A stretch of 64,000 nt of DNA. Source: Novosphingobium profundi (GTDB taxonomy: Bacteria > Pseudomonadota > Alphaproteobacteria > Sphingomonadales > Sphingomonadaceae). Under the pieces are notes generated by a model that saw only the letters and a list, made by a program, of their open reading frames with translations, searched no databases and was not told the DNA's origin. Positions 43,336 to 52,031 of the stretch are shown piece by piece. Both the position numbers and the translations under genes were made by a program. Position 1 is the first letter of the stretch. Every line of letters starts with the position of its first letter. The stretch is taken from contig NZ_JAIVLF010000008.1 in NCBI RefSeq assembly GCF_020524485.1, positions 1 to 64,000 of the forward strand, written 5' to 3'.

Positions 43336-44022
43336 ATGCCCCGGCGCGCACTCGTGGAACGACGTCCCTGGCTCCTCACCAGCCTGGCGCTGGCACTCGG
43401 ACATGCCTGGTTCCTTGTCTCGCGCACCCCGGTTCCGGGTGTCTATTGGATGGCTCTGGAAGCGCTGCCGTTCGCCTTGCTCGCGGTCTATGCGCTGCTG
43501 CGCCACAAGGGACGCGATACCCAGCTTCTCGCCGCCATGCTCGGGTTCGAGGCGCTGGCGGGCGCGCTGACAGGCTTCTATCCAGGCTTTGCGCGGATCG
43601 TGCTGATGCTGGGCTGGTTTGCCGGGCTCTCATTGTTTCTCAGCCATCGAAGCCACGATCCTGACATCAACAGGCGGATCGGAACGGCCGGGCTTTTCCT
43701 GCTGACGCCGCTCCTGTGCTATTTCGCCGCGAGCCGTGTCGGCGTTCCCGTGCCGCTGTTCTATGGCCTTGCACTGGGCGGGCTGGCGGCCTCGGCCTGG
43801 ATGAGCACCTTTGCGCAAAGCCGCGTCGGGGTAGGCGGTGTTCTCATAGTGGTGGGCGGCGTCCTCCAGATCACGGTGCCCGAATACCTGGCGGGAGAGG
43901 CGCCGCAGGCGGTCATCGCCTGGCTCGCGCTCTACTTCGGCAATCTGGTCCTGGCGACAGGCGTCACCGGAGAGCTGCGCCAGCGTGAGGAAATCGCGCG
44001 GGTCGATTGGGACGATTTCTAA
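43336..44022 (+). CDS. Multi-pass membrane protein of unknown function
   Basis: 228 aa with about eight predicted transmembrane segments and short loops, from LTSLALALGHAWFLVS to the final WLALYFGNLVLATGV. Its size and helix count resemble the YhhN/lysoplasmalogenase-like group, but I see no diagnostic motif, so it stays unassigned. Start at ATG 43336 is chosen because the frame before it is not membrane-like; GGAGG lies 13 bases upstream, a long spacing. The TAA stop touches the terminator of the convergent DUF952 gene. Confidence 0.6.
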   Translation: MPRRALVERRPWLLTSLALALGHAWFLVSRTPVPGVYWMALEALPFALLAVYALLRHKGRDTQLLAAMLGFEALAGALTGFYPGFARIVLMLGWFAGLSLFLSHRSHDPDINRRIGTAGLFLLTPLLCYFAASRVGVPVPLFYGLALGGLAASAWMSTFAQSRVGVGGVLIVVGGVLQITVPEYLAGEAPQAVIAWLALYFGNLVLATGVTGELRQREEIARVDWDDF

Positions 44023-44025
44023 GGG

Positions 44026-44121
44026 AAAAAGTAACGTCCGAGGGCCATCGCCCTCGGGCTCCCCATAATGTCGAGCGCACCTCTCGCGGCCAGGTTGGCG
44101 CGCGCGAGGTGAGGTTGCTGG
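44026..44121 (-). ncRNA. Structured 3' element related to the candidate small RNA at 18.7 kb
   Basis: Starts directly after the DUF952 stop and ends in the perfect stem CCGAGGGC/GCCCTCGG (44038-44057) followed on the minus strand by ACGTTAC and TTTTT, a good terminator. Over roughly 95 bases it resembles 18669-18755: shared blocks are AACCTC.CC, CAACC, TGG.CGCG, GGTG, then the exact 27-bp repeat. It could be the gene's terminator only, or the source of a 3'-UTR-derived small RNA of the same family. Confidence 0.45.
44037..44063 (-). repeat. 27-bp exact repeat, copy 2
   Basis: Reverse complement identical to 18724-18750. In both places the stem is oriented so that a T-rich tract follows, which suggests conserved use as a transcript end. 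Confidence 0.85.
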
Positions 44122-44478
44122 TCAGGCCGGAAGAATCAGCTCGCCATCCGGATCGCGTGAAACCGGAGCGTGCGCCATCACGGCCGACATCGGCAGTTCG
44201 CCGTAAAGGTGGGGGAACAGCGCGCCGCCGCGCGAGACTTCCCAGCGGATGGCGCCTTCGAGCGTATCGAGATTGACTGCGACAAGGTGCAGATCGTTCT
44301 GTCCGGCAAAGTGCTTGACCAGGGTTTCATTCACCTGTCCGGCGTCGGACAGGTGAATATAGCCATCGGCCAGATCGATCGGTGCGCCCGTGAAAGCCTG
44401 GTCGCGCAGCAGTGTTTCCATCTGCGGCGCGGTCAGGATCTTGTAGGCGACGCCCGTGGTCGCAGGGCCGCTGTTCAT
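44122..44478 (-). CDS. DUF952 domain protein
   Basis: 118 aa, usual size for the family. Recognised by AYKILTAPQMETLLRD, the DGYIHLSDAGQV stretch, LVAVNLDTL and the FPHLYGELP motif. The fold is related to ADP-ribosyl-cyclase/transferase-like small domains, but no activity is established. Its ATG overlaps the gyrA stop (ATGA at 44475-44478), so it is co-translated with gyrA. A perfect 13-bp inverted repeat lies inside the coding sequence at 44329-44358. Confidence 0.85.
   Translation of the reverse strand: MNSGPATTGVAYKILTAPQMETLLRDQAFTGAPIDLADGYIHLSDAGQVNETLVKHFAGQNDLHLVAVNLDTLEGAIRWEVSRGGALFPHLYGELPMSAVMAHAPVSRDPDGELILPA
44329..44358. repeat. Perfect 13-bp inverted repeat inside the DUF952 gene
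   Basis: ATTCACCTGTCCG (44329-44341) and CGGACAGGTGAAT (44346-44358) with loop GCGT. It encodes the conserved YIHLSDAGQV region, yet the match is exact through third codon positions. Contains the CCTGTCC/GGACAGG core seen in several intergenic hairpins. Confidence 0.8.
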
Positions 44479-47264
44479 GCCTCGGCGTCGCCTTCGGGCG
44501 CTTCACTGTCCGGAGCCGGGGCGTCGGATGCCGGAGCGTCCGTGCCCGCCTCGACGACGATGTCTTCGATTTCTTCTTCGGCGGGTTCATCGAGGCGCAC
44601 CGCGCCCACGACCTGCTCGCCCTTGGAGACATTGAAGAGGCGCACGCCCGCCGAGCCGCGCCCGATGACGCGCATGGTCTCGAGCGGGAGGCGGATCATC
44701 TTGGCCTGGTCGGTGATGAGCATGAGCTGCTGCTCGCGTGTCGCCGGGAAGCTGGCCACCACATCGCCATTGCGGGCGATGTTGTCGATGTTGGTGATGC
44801 CCTGGCCGCCACGACCAATCCGGCGGTACTCGTAGGCCGAGGACATCTTGCCGTAGCCGTTGGCACAGACCGTGAGGATGAATTCCTCGCGCTCGGCCAG
44901 TTCGGCCTGGCGTTCCTCGGACAGCGAGCATGTGCCTTCGCGCTCACCCTTCCAGGGGGCGAACTTGAGGTACTCGTCACGTTCCTCCGATTCGGTGCCC
45001 ACGCGGTGCAGGATCGAGAGCGAGATGACCCGGTCGTCGTCCTTGAGGTTCATGCCGCGCACGCCCGTCGAGGTGCGGCTCGAGAACGCGCGGACCTGGT
45101 CGCCGGCAAAGCGGATCGCCTTGCCCTTGCGTGTGGCGAGGAGCACGTCGTCGGTATCCGGGTTGAGCAGCGCCACGCCGATCAGGTAGTCATCGCTCGG
45201 CGTGCCATCGGCGTTGAGGTCGAACTTGATCGCGTACTTGCCGTTGGAGGGAATGTTCGCGAACAGGTCCATCAGGTTGCGGCGCACGTTGCCCTTCGAC
45301 GTGGCGAACACGACCGAGAGCTTGCCCCATTCCGCCTCGTCCTCGGGCAGAGCGAGTACGGTCTGGATCGTCTCGTCCTTGTCGAGGGCGGGCAGCATGT
45401 TGATGATCGGACGGCCGCGGGTAGTCGGGCCACCTTCGGGCAGCTTGTAGACCTTGAGGCGGTAGACCTTGCCTGCGGTCGAGAAGAACAGCACCGGGTT
45501 GTGGGTGGAGGTGACGAACATCGTCGCAACGGCATCCTCCTCCTTCGTCGCCATGCCAGCGCGGCCCTTGCCGCCACGCGCCTGGGCCCGGAAGGTCGAG
45601 AGCGGGGTGCGCTTGATGTAGCCGTCCATGGTGACGGTCACGACCATGTCCTCGCGTTCGATCAGGTCCTCGTCGTCGATACCGTCGAAGGCAGCGGTGA
45701 TCTCGGACATGCGCGGAGTCGCGTAAGCGTCGCGCACGGCCTTCAGTTCGTCGCGCATGACGCCGTAGAGTTTCACGCGGTCGGCGAGGATCGAGAGGTA
45801 TTCCTCGATCGCGGTGGCCAGTTCCTTGAGCTCGTCCCCGATCTCGTCGCGGCCGAGCGCCGTGAGACGGTGCAGGCGCAGGTCGAGGATCGCGCGGACC
45901 TGGACTTCGGACAGGCGGTAGACACCGTCCGATTCCTCGGCGTTGGGCTCGATCGCCTCGACGAGACGGATGTAGGGCGCGATGTCGCCAATCGGCCATT
46001 CGCGCGTGAGCAGCTTGGCGCGGGCATCGGCCGGGTTGGACGAGCCGCGGATGATCTTGACCACTTCATCGAGGTTCGAGACCGCAACGACCAGGCCGAG
46101 CAAGATGTGCGCGCGGTCGCGCGCCTTGTTCAGCTCGTACTTGGTGCGGCGAGTGATGACCTCTTCGCGGAAATGGATGAAGGCCTGCAGGATGTCGCGC
46201 AGGCTCATGATCTCGGGGCGGCCGCCCCGGATCGCGAGCATGTTCGCCGCGAAGTTCGACTGCGCGGGCGTGTTGCGCCAGACCTGGTTGAGGACGACCT
46301 CGGGCGAAGCGTCGCGCTTGAGGTCGATGACCACGCGCACGCCTTCGCGGTTCGATTCGTCCCGGATGTCCGAGACGCCTTCGATGCGCTTGTCCTTGGC
46401 GGCCTCGGCGATCTTCTCGACCAGGTTGTTCTTGCCGACCTGGTAGGGGATCGAGGTGAGGACGATCGAGCGGCGGTCGCCGCGGCCTTCCTCGATCTCG
46501 TGGCGGCAGCGCATCATGATCGAGCCGCGGCCCGTGGTGTAGGCGTTGCGCGCGCCGCTCTTGCCCAGGATCAGCGGGGCAGTCGGGAAGTCGGGCCCCG
46601 GGATGATCTCGCACAGCTGTTCGTTGCTGGTGGTCGGATCGTCCATCAACGCGAAGCAGCCGTCGATCACCTCCCCCAGGTTGTGCGGGGGAATGTTGGT
46701 GGCCATACCGACCGCGATGCCGCCTGCGCCATTGACGAGCAGGTTGGGGAAGCGGGCGGGAAGGACCGTCGGCTCGCTTTCCGAGCCATCGTAGTTGTCG
46801 GCGAAATCGACGGTGTTCTTGTCGATGTCCGAGAGAAGTTCGTTGGCGCTCTTGTCGAGGCGGGCCTCGGTGTAACGCATCGCGGCCGGTGGATCGGGGT
46901 CCATCGAGCCGAAGTTGCCCTGACCATCGACCAGCGGCAGGCGCATCGACCAGGGCTGCGTCAGGCGCGCAAGAGCATCGTAAATCGCGCTGTCGCCATG
47001 GGGGTGGTATTTACCCATGACGTCACCGACGATGCGGCTCGACTTGCGGTAAGGCTTGCCTGCCACGTAGCCGGCCTCCTGACACGCATAGAGGATGCGC
47101 CGGTGCACGGGCTTGAGGCCATCGCGTACGTCGGGAAGCGCGCGGCTCACGATCACGCTCATCGCATAATCGAGATAGCTCGACTTCATCTCATCGACGA
47201 TGTCGATACGAGCGTATTCGCCGTCAGGGGCGGTCGGGTCGAGGTTTTCGGTCTGGTCGCTCAC
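44475..47264 (-). CDS. gyrA: DNA gyrase subunit A
   Basis: 929 aa. Introduces negative supercoils with GyrB. The winged-helix breakage-reunion domain carries the catalytic Tyr131 in AAMRYTEARL and the preceding KYHPHGDSAIYDALAR. The quinolone-resistance positions equal to Escherichia coli Ser83 and Asp87 are Ser92 and Asp96, that is, the susceptible residues. The C-terminal beta-pinwheel with GyrA-box-like QARGGKGRAGM is present (about 560-570), followed by an acidic tail. Start at ATG 47264; nothing upstream extends it plausibly. Confidence 0.97.
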   Translation of the reverse strand: MSDQTENLDPTAPDGEYARIDIVDEMKSSYLDYAMSVIVSRALPDVRDGLKPVHRRILYACQEAGYVAGKPYRKSSRIVGDVMGKYHPHGDSAIYDALARLTQPWSMRLPLVDGQGNFGSMDPDPPAAMRYTEARLDKSANELLSDIDKNTVDFADNYDGSESEPTVLPARFPNLLVNGAGGIAVGMATNIPPHNLGEVIDGCFALMDDPTTSNEQLCEIIPGPDFPTAPLILGKSGARNAYTTGRGSIMMRCRHEIEEGRGDRRSIVLTSIPYQVGKNNLVEKIAEAAKDKRIEGVSDIRDESNREGVRVVIDLKRDASPEVVLNQVWRNTPAQSNFAANMLAIRGGRPEIMSLRDILQAFIHFREEVITRRTKYELNKARDRAHILLGLVVAVSNLDEVVKIIRGSSNPADARAKLLTREWPIGDIAPYIRLVEAIEPNAEESDGVYRLSEVQVRAILDLRLHRLTALGRDEIGDELKELATAIEEYLSILADRVKLYGVMRDELKAVRDAYATPRMSEITAAFDGIDDEDLIEREDMVVTVTMDGYIKRTPLSTFRAQARGGKGRAGMATKEEDAVATMFVTSTHNPVLFFSTAGKVYRLKVYKLPEGGPTTRGRPIINMLPALDKDETIQTVLALPEDEAEWGKLSVVFATSKGNVRRNLMDLFANIPSNGKYAIKFDLNADGTPSDDYLIGVALLNPDTDDVLLATRKGKAIRFAGDQVRAFSSRTSTGVRGMNLKDDDRVISLSILHRVGTESEERDEYLKFAPWKGEREGTCSLSEERQAELAEREEFILTVCANGYGKMSSAYEYRRIGRGGQGITNIDNIARNGDVVASFPATREQQLMLITDQAKMIRLPLETMRVIGRGSAGVRLFNVSKGEQVVGAVRLDEPAEEEIEDIVVEAGTDAPASDAPAPDSEAPEGDAEA

Positions 47265-47613
47265 GCGCTAGTATCGTCTTCTGCCAAGCTTTCAGGAACG
47301 GATAGTCGGCTCTAGGGCATGGATCGGGCGATTGCCACCACAAGCATGCACATGGCGCCAATTCGAACGTTCTTTTCCACAAATTCAAGGTGTGACGTGC
47401 TGGCCGCAGGGCCTTGGGCGGATCCTTGACTGAGACACCCGGGGAACATGCTGCGGCCAAGTGCATTCAATCCGCGTTAAGCCGTAAGCCTTTAGGTCGG
47501 CTGCAAGGTTGCCAACGGTGGAATTCATCGCCATCACGCGGCGGACTGTCGAATTTACCCGGGAGAGGCGCACGAAGCGCATCCCCGCAGTGCAAGAGGA
47601 GTAAGCCTGGATC
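47265..47613. other. Divergent gap between gyrA and the TPR gene
   Basis: 349 bp without a convincing gene. It must hold both promoters. I see an isolated GAACGTTC palindrome at 47365-47372 and a TTGACT that could be a -35 element at about 47426, but no matching -10 that I would defend. Nothing else stands out. Confidence 0.5.
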
Positions 47614-48930
47614 ATGGCTCGCAAATTCCTGATTTCCCGTGTGGCCCTTGCGGTCGCGCTCTCGAGCGGTCTTGCGGTTTCGGTGGCCCCGACGGCCGCT
47701 GTCGCTGCCAAGAAGGACAAGGGTGGCTCGGCTGACTACTCGAAGGAGTTCGTCGCCGAATTCATTCCCATCCAGGAAGCTGACAAGAAGGCCCGCGCCG
47801 AACTGGGCGGCACCCCCAATGACCAGACTATGGCGGCGGCCGTTGCGGTGATGAACGCGGAGCTGGGCGGTGACGCCAAGGCCGCCTACGAGAAGGCGGC
47901 GAGCGTGGCCTCAACCCCGGACGACAAGAACGTCCTGGGTGACTTCATGCGCTTCTTCGCGATCATCTCGAAGGACAACGACCTCAAGATCAAGGCGCTC
48001 AAGATGCGCCTCGACAGCGGCAAGGTCGCGCCCGAGCAGATCGGCCCGGTCAACTACGACCTTGGCGTCACCTATTACCAGCAGAAGGACTTCGCGTCCG
48101 CCGCACCGTACCTGAAGGCGGCAAAGGACGCCGGTTACCAGGATCCCAACAACCAGCTCGACCTGCTGCTGGCCGACACCTACAAGCGCTCGGGCAACCC
48201 CGAAGCGGCGCTCGCGATGGTCAAGGAAGACATTGCGGCAGCCCAGGCTGCGGGCCGTGCGCCGGCAGAAAGCTCGCTGCGAGCCGCGCTGCAGTCGGCC
48301 TATGACGCCAAGGACCTTGCGGCCTCGACCGAATACGCCGCGATGCTGGCCGAGAACTATCCCTCGCCCGACACCTGGTACATCTCGTCCTCGATCGTGC
48401 GCCAGCTCGCCAGCCTGCCCAAGCAGCAGAACCTCGATCTCATGCGCCTGATGTACGAAACGCAGGCGATGAAGGACAAGCGCGACTACCTCGAGTACCT
48501 CGAGAACGCCGACCCGCGCGGTTACCCGGGTGAAGCGCTCAAGATCATGAACCAGGGTCTTGCCAAGGGCGCGCTCGCGAGCGCTGACCTGGGCACCGAA
48601 AAGGCGGACACCGAAGCGCGCGTGAAGTCGGACAAGGCCTCGCTGCCCTCGCAGGAAGCCGAAGCGGCCAAGCCCAGCGCGACCCTTGCCACGCTGACCA
48701 ACGCGGGCGACGTGTTCCTGAGCTACGACGAGAATGCCAAGGCCGAGACCTTCTACGCGCGCGCTCTTGAAAAGCCGGGCGTTGATGCGAACACCGTCGC
48801 GCTGCGCCTCGGTATCGCGCAGGCACGCCAGGGCAAGTTCGCCGAGGCCGAGGCGACCCTCGCCAAGGTTGGCGGCGCCTCGAAGCCGGTCGCAGAGCTG
48901 TGGTCGGCCTACGCCGCCAGCAAGTCCTGA
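47614..48930 (+). CDS. Exported tetratricopeptide-repeat protein
   Basis: 438 aa. Signal peptide of about 32 residues ending AAVAAKK, then helical hairpins in the TPR style: VNYDLGVTYYQQKDFASAAPYLKAA (about 148-172), LLLADTYKRSGNPEAALAM and, near the end, NTVALRLGIAQARQGKFAEAEATLAKV. The middle is Ala/Lys/Glu-rich helix. Probably a periplasmic protein-protein interaction scaffold; no enzyme motif. GAGGAG lies upstream at a long 12-base spacing from the ATG. Strong codon regularity and a very strong terminator suggest high expression. Confidence 0.85.
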   Translation: MARKFLISRVALAVALSSGLAVSVAPTAAVAAKKDKGGSADYSKEFVAEFIPIQEADKKARAELGGTPNDQTMAAAVAVMNAELGGDAKAAYEKAASVASTPDDKNVLGDFMRFFAIISKDNDLKIKALKMRLDSGKVAPEQIGPVNYDLGVTYYQQKDFASAAPYLKAAKDAGYQDPNNQLDLLLADTYKRSGNPEAALAMVKEDIAAAQAAGRAPAESSLRAALQSAYDAKDLAASTEYAAMLAENYPSPDTWYISSSIVRQLASLPKQQNLDLMRLMYETQAMKDKRDYLEYLENADPRGYPGEALKIMNQGLAKGALASADLGTEKADTEARVKSDKASLPSQEAEAAKPSATLATLTNAGDVFLSYDENAKAETFYARALEKPGVDANTVALRLGIAQARQGKFAEAEATLAKVGGASKPVAELWSAYAASKS

Positions 48931-48991
48931 TCGACGGATAAGGGCGGGGCGGCCGGACCTTCCGGTCGCCGCCCGGGCCTGCGGGCAATAT

Positions 48992-49034
48992 AAAAAAGGA
49001 GGCGATGGACCCGGTGTCCATCGCCTCCTTTTTT
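48992..49034. terminator. Strong bidirectional rho-independent terminator
   Basis: Perfect 19-base arms (48992-49010 and 49016-49034), G/C stem with A6 before and T6 after, loop CCGGT. Can serve the TPR gene on the plus strand and the carbonic anhydrase gene on the minus strand. Confidence 0.95.
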
Positions 49035-49057
49035 ATGTGGCCGTGCAAATGGCCGGT

Positions 49058-49095
49058 TGTCGAGCGTGGGGCAGGGTGCTGTCCCACGCTCGACA
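49058..49095. repeat. Long hairpin before the carbonic anhydrase stop
   Basis: TGTCGAGCGTGGG (49058-49070) pairs perfectly with CCCACGCTCGACA (49083-49095); inner GCAG/CTGT pairing extends the stem to 17 bp. It resembles the hairpins at 18511, 41746 and 50863 in having the TGTC.AGCG/CGCT.GACA frame. Confidence 0.6.
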
Positions 49096-49111
49096 GCATT
49101 GCGGCTGCCGA

Positions 49112-49765
49112 TCAGTCGGCGGGCTCGAATTCTTTCGTTTCCGGGTTCATCAGGTGCAGGATTCCGTCGGAGATGGCGAAGAACGAACCGCGCAGGGTGA
49201 GTTCACCGCTCTCGACCTTGTCCTTGACCCAGGGGAAGGTCATCAGGTTCTCGAGGCTGACGCGCACGCCGGCGTGCTCCATTTCGATCTCGGCAGCACG
49301 GCCGCTGTCGCCATGGTCGGCAACAACCTTCTCGCGGGCCTCGTCGAGAAGCGAGATCCAGTCGTCGACGAAGCCGCCCGCGCCCGGCGCATTGCCGCGC
49401 AGGCTCTGGCTGAGCGCCGCCTTGCAGCCGCCGCACATGCCATGTCCCATGACCAGCACTTCCTTGACCTTGAGCACCTGCACCGCGAATTCGAGCGCGG
49501 CGGAAACGCCGTGGTGGCCGGGCGTGGTCTCATAGGGCGGCACGAGGGCAGCGACGTTGCGGACCACGAAGATCTCGCCGGGGTCGACGTCGAAGATCTG
49601 GCTGGGGTCAACGCGGCTGTCGGAGCAGGAGATCACCATGACCTGCGGCTCCTGGCCGTCCTTGAGCTTCGCCCAGCGTTCACGGTTTTCGCTCCATCCG
49701 GAGGACCGGAAGCGGCGGTATCCCTCCACGAGATCTTCGAGCACGGGGGACTTGGCTTCGCTCAT
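49112..49765 (-). CDS. Beta-class carbonic anhydrase
   Basis: 217 aa from ATG 49765 (AAGGAG seven bases upstream). Interconverts CO2 and bicarbonate in the cytoplasm with a zinc ion. Zinc ligands Cys47 (ISCSDSRV), His108 and Cys111 (GHGMCGGC), and the catalytic Asp49-Arg51 dyad are all present. Full length, no signal peptide. Stands alone between two hairpin-rich gaps. Confidence 0.95.
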   Translation of the reverse strand: MSEAKSPVLEDLVEGYRRFRSSGWSENRERWAKLKDGQEPQVMVISCSDSRVDPSQIFDVDPGEIFVVRNVAALVPPYETTPGHHGVSAALEFAVQVLKVKEVLVMGHGMCGGCKAALSQSLRGNAPGAGGFVDDWISLLDEAREKVVADHGDSGRAAEIEMEHAGVRVSLENLMTFPWVKDKVESGELTLRGSFFAISDGILHLMNPETKEFEPAD

Positions 49766-49919
49766 TGAAAACTCCTTGGGATTATCTGGCAAACCATTGC
49801 GCGAGGTATAACGCAGTTTCTTCCGTTGCGTTTCGCGTGCACGACAAAGCACGATTGCGCGACCATTAGCGTGCATATTGGGGGTGGCAAGCCGGGCCGG
49901 GAGGGACTATCTGGGCCCC

Positions 49920-50855
49920 ATGAACGATCTTTCCTCCGCTCCCAAGCCCGAACGCAAGCGCAAGCCCGACTGGATCCGCGTAAAGGCGCCGACCAGTCGC
50001 GGTTATGGTGAAACCCGCCAGCTGATGCGGGATCTCAGCCTCAACACGGTGTGTGAGGAGGCGGCGTGCCCCAACATCGGGGAATGCTGGGAAAAGAAGC
50101 ATGCGACGGTGATGATCCTGGGCGACACCTGCACGCGCGCCTGCGCGTTCTGCAACGTGAAGACCGGTATGCCGGGCCGCGTCGATCCCGCCGAACCCGA
50201 GCATGTTGCCGAGCTGGCTTTGAAGACGGGCCTTGAACACATCGTCATCACCTCGGTTGACCGTGACGATCTTCCCGACGGCGGCGCAAACCAGTTCATC
50301 AAGGTGATCGAGGCGCTGCGCGCTGCAACCCCCAAGACCACCATCGAGATCCTGACCCCCGATTTTCGCGGTAAGATGCGCGCGGCCATCGAGGCGATTG
50401 CCACGGCCCGTCCCGACGTGTTCAACCACAATCTGGAAACGGTGCCCCGTCTCTATCCGACGATCCGCCCCGGCGCGCGGTACTACGCCTCGCTGCGCCT
50501 GCTCGAAGAGGTCAAGGCGCACGATCCCTCGATCTTCACCAAGTCGGGCATCATGCTGGGCCTGGGCGAAGCACGTCTCGAAGTGCATCAGGTCATGGAC
50601 GACATGCGCTGCGCGGACATCGACTTCCTGACCATGGGCCAGTACCTCCAGCCCACGCCCAAGCACGCCGAAGTCGCCGAGTTCGTGACCCCGCAGGCGT
50701 TCAAGTCCTATGGGGCCATCGCGCGTGCCAAGGGCTTCCTGCAGGTCGCCTCGACGCCGTTGACCCGTTCGAGCTACCATGCGGGCGATGACTTTGCCGA
50801 GATGCGCGCCGCGCGTGAAGCGCGTCTCGCCAAGGAACAGAAGAAAAAGCGCTAA
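49920..50855 (+). CDS. lipA: Lipoyl synthase
   Basis: 311 aa from ATG 49920. Radical SAM enzyme that inserts two sulfurs into octanoyl-lysine of lipoyl domains. The auxiliary cluster cysteines are Cys45, Cys50 and Cys56 (CEEAACPNIGEC); the radical SAM cluster is Cys71, Cys75, Cys78 (CTRACAFC). The conserved C-terminal RSSYHA serine that ligates the auxiliary cluster is present. An in-frame extension to 49878 has no family match. Supplies lipoate for pdhB at 35543. Followed by the Coq10-like gene, a common alphaproteobacterial pair. Confidence 0.96.
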   Translation: MNDLSSAPKPERKRKPDWIRVKAPTSRGYGETRQLMRDLSLNTVCEEAACPNIGECWEKKHATVMILGDTCTRACAFCNVKTGMPGRVDPAEPEHVAELALKTGLEHIVITSVDRDDLPDGGANQFIKVIEALRAATPKTTIEILTPDFRGKMRAAIEAIATARPDVFNHNLETVPRLYPTIRPGARYYASLRLLEEVKAHDPSIFTKSGIMLGLGEARLEVHQVMDDMRCADIDFLTMGQYLQPTPKHAEVAEFVTPQAFKSYGAIARAKGFLQVASTPLTRSSYHAGDDFAEMRAAREARLAKEQKKKR

Positions 50856-50862
50856 GCTTCCG

Positions 50863-50899
50863 AGGCCCGCGGTCCCTGTCCAGAGCTGGGCAGGCGCGG
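50863..50899. repeat. Hairpin in the lipA-coq10 gap
   Basis: GCCCGCG (50863-50869) with CGCGGGC (50893-50899), continued by CCTGTCCAG (50873-50881) with CTGGGCAGG (50884-50892), one G-U. The inner stem has the CCTGTCC/GG.CAGG core of the other hairpins. It lies between co-directional genes and may modulate read-through. Confidence 0.6.
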
Positions 50900-50936
50900 G
50901 CACGGAACAGGCCCACGGAAAGCCCGTTACACCCAA

Positions 50937-51383
50937 ATGCCCGGAATTCATGAAACCTACCGGCTCCCCTACAGCGCGGAGCAGATGTTCGATCTCGTGG
51001 CCGATGTCGGTCGCTACCAGGAGTTCCTGCCCTGGGTCGTGGCGACCCGTGTCCGTTCGGACAGTGACACCGAGATGGTCGCGGACATGCTCGTCGGCTT
51101 CAAGGCGCTGCGCGAGAAGTTCACGTCACGCGTCGAGAAGACCCGTCCGCGCGAGATCCGCGTTCACTATGTCGATGGGCCGATGAAGGACCTCGATAAC
51201 GTCTGGACGTTCCATCCGGTGGACGAGACCAGCTGCGATGTCGAGTTCGATGTGCGCTTCTCGTTCCGCAACGCGCTGTTCGAGAAGCTGGCGGGCCAGT
51301 ATTTCGACAAGGCCTTCCGCAAGATGGTGGCCGCGTTCGAGACGCGCGCGAGCGAGCTCTACGGCGCGCCCGCTGGAGGCTGA
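50937..51383 (+). CDS. Coenzyme Q-binding START-domain protein (Coq10/RatA family)
   Basis: 148 aa, a single START/polyketide-cyclase domain. Hallmarks YSAEQMFDLVADVGRYQEFLPWV and the C-terminal helix AGQYFDKAFRKMVAAFETRA. Coq10 proteins deliver ubiquinone within the membrane; the annotation RatA, a ribosome anti-association factor, is given to close relatives. The alphaproteobacterial lipA neighbour favours the Coq10 role. Confidence 0.88.
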   Translation: MPGIHETYRLPYSAEQMFDLVADVGRYQEFLPWVVATRVRSDSDTEMVADMLVGFKALREKFTSRVEKTRPREIRVHYVDGPMKDLDNVWTFHPVDETSCDVEFDVRFSFRNALFEKLAGQYFDKAFRKMVAAFETRASELYGAPAGG

Positions 51384-51452
51384 CCAGGATGGCGGAGCGG
51401 AGTGGTTGCAATTTGTAACCACAGCGCCCGAGCCGCACTTAAAGTGGTTTCT

Positions 51453-51490
51453 AAAGAAAACCCCGCAGGCCTTCTGCGGGGTTTTCTTTT
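51453..51490 (+). terminator. Rho-independent terminator after the Coq10-like gene
   Basis: Arms AAAGAAAACCCCGCAG and CTGCGGGGTTTTCTTT around a GCCTT loop, ending in a T-rich tract. The symmetric A/T flanks make it usable in both directions, also for the convergent pncC gene. Confidence 0.93.
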
Positions 51491-51529
51491 GTTACCTTTG
51501 TCCTTCAAAGATCTGAAATAACGTAATTT

Positions 51530-52030
51530 TTAGGGGAGGAGGAGGTTGAGCGCCGTCAGCGCCGCCTGGTGACGTACCGCCGCGCGGTCCTCGCCTTCGA
51601 TGTGCTGCTGCTCGGCGTTGACCTCCTCGTCGCCGCGAAAGGCGCGGGCGAAGACGACGGTGCCGACCGGCTTCAACTCGGTGCCGCCGCCAGGACCTGC
51701 AATGCCGCTGATCGCCACGGCCACGTCCGCGCGGCTCTGGCGCAGGGCGCCTTGCGCCATGGCCCAGGCGGTGGCGGGCGAAACGGCGCCGAAGGCCTCG
51801 ATCAGGTCGGGCTGGACGCCCAGCATTTCCTGCTTGGATTCGTTGGAGTAGGTCACGAACCCGCGCTCGAGCACGGCCGAGGAGCCGGGTACTTCGGTCA
51901 GCGCCGCGCACACAAGACCGCCGGTGCAGCTTTCGGCCACGGCAATGGTGCGACCCAGCGCCTTGTTTTCGGTGATCACGCGCTCGGCGAGATCGAACAG
52001 GTCGGTCGGGAAGAGAAGCTGTTTACCCAT
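51530..52030 (-). CDS. pncC: Nicotinamide-nucleotide amidohydrolase (CinA C-terminal domain, PncC)
   Basis: 166 aa single-domain protein. Deamidates nicotinamide mononucleotide back to nicotinate mononucleotide in NAD salvage. Conserved AVAESCTGGLV with the catalytic Ser, FVTYSNESKQEMLGV and the SGIAGPGGGTELKPVGTV loop. Separated by one base from the hypothetical gene before it and part of an ispDF-hypothetical-pncC run. Confidence 0.92.
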   Translation of the reverse strand: MGKQLLFPTDLFDLAERVITENKALGRTIAVAESCTGGLVCAALTEVPGSSAVLERGFVTYSNESKQEMLGVQPDLIEAFGAVSPATAWAMAQGALRQSRADVAVAISGIAGPGGGTELKPVGTVVFARAFRGDEEVNAEQQHIEGEDRAAVRHQAALTALNLLLP

Positions 52031-52031
52031 G

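Noticed and set aside
44412..47315. A 967-codon open frame antisense to gyrA
   Set aside because: gyrA is unmistakable on the minus strand; the other frame mirrors its codon pattern and has no ribosome site or domain.
47365..47372. GAACGTTC as a LexA/SOS box upstream of gyrA
   Set aside because: Alphaproteobacterial LexA sites are spaced GTTC-N7-GTTC direct repeats; only a compact palindrome is seen.
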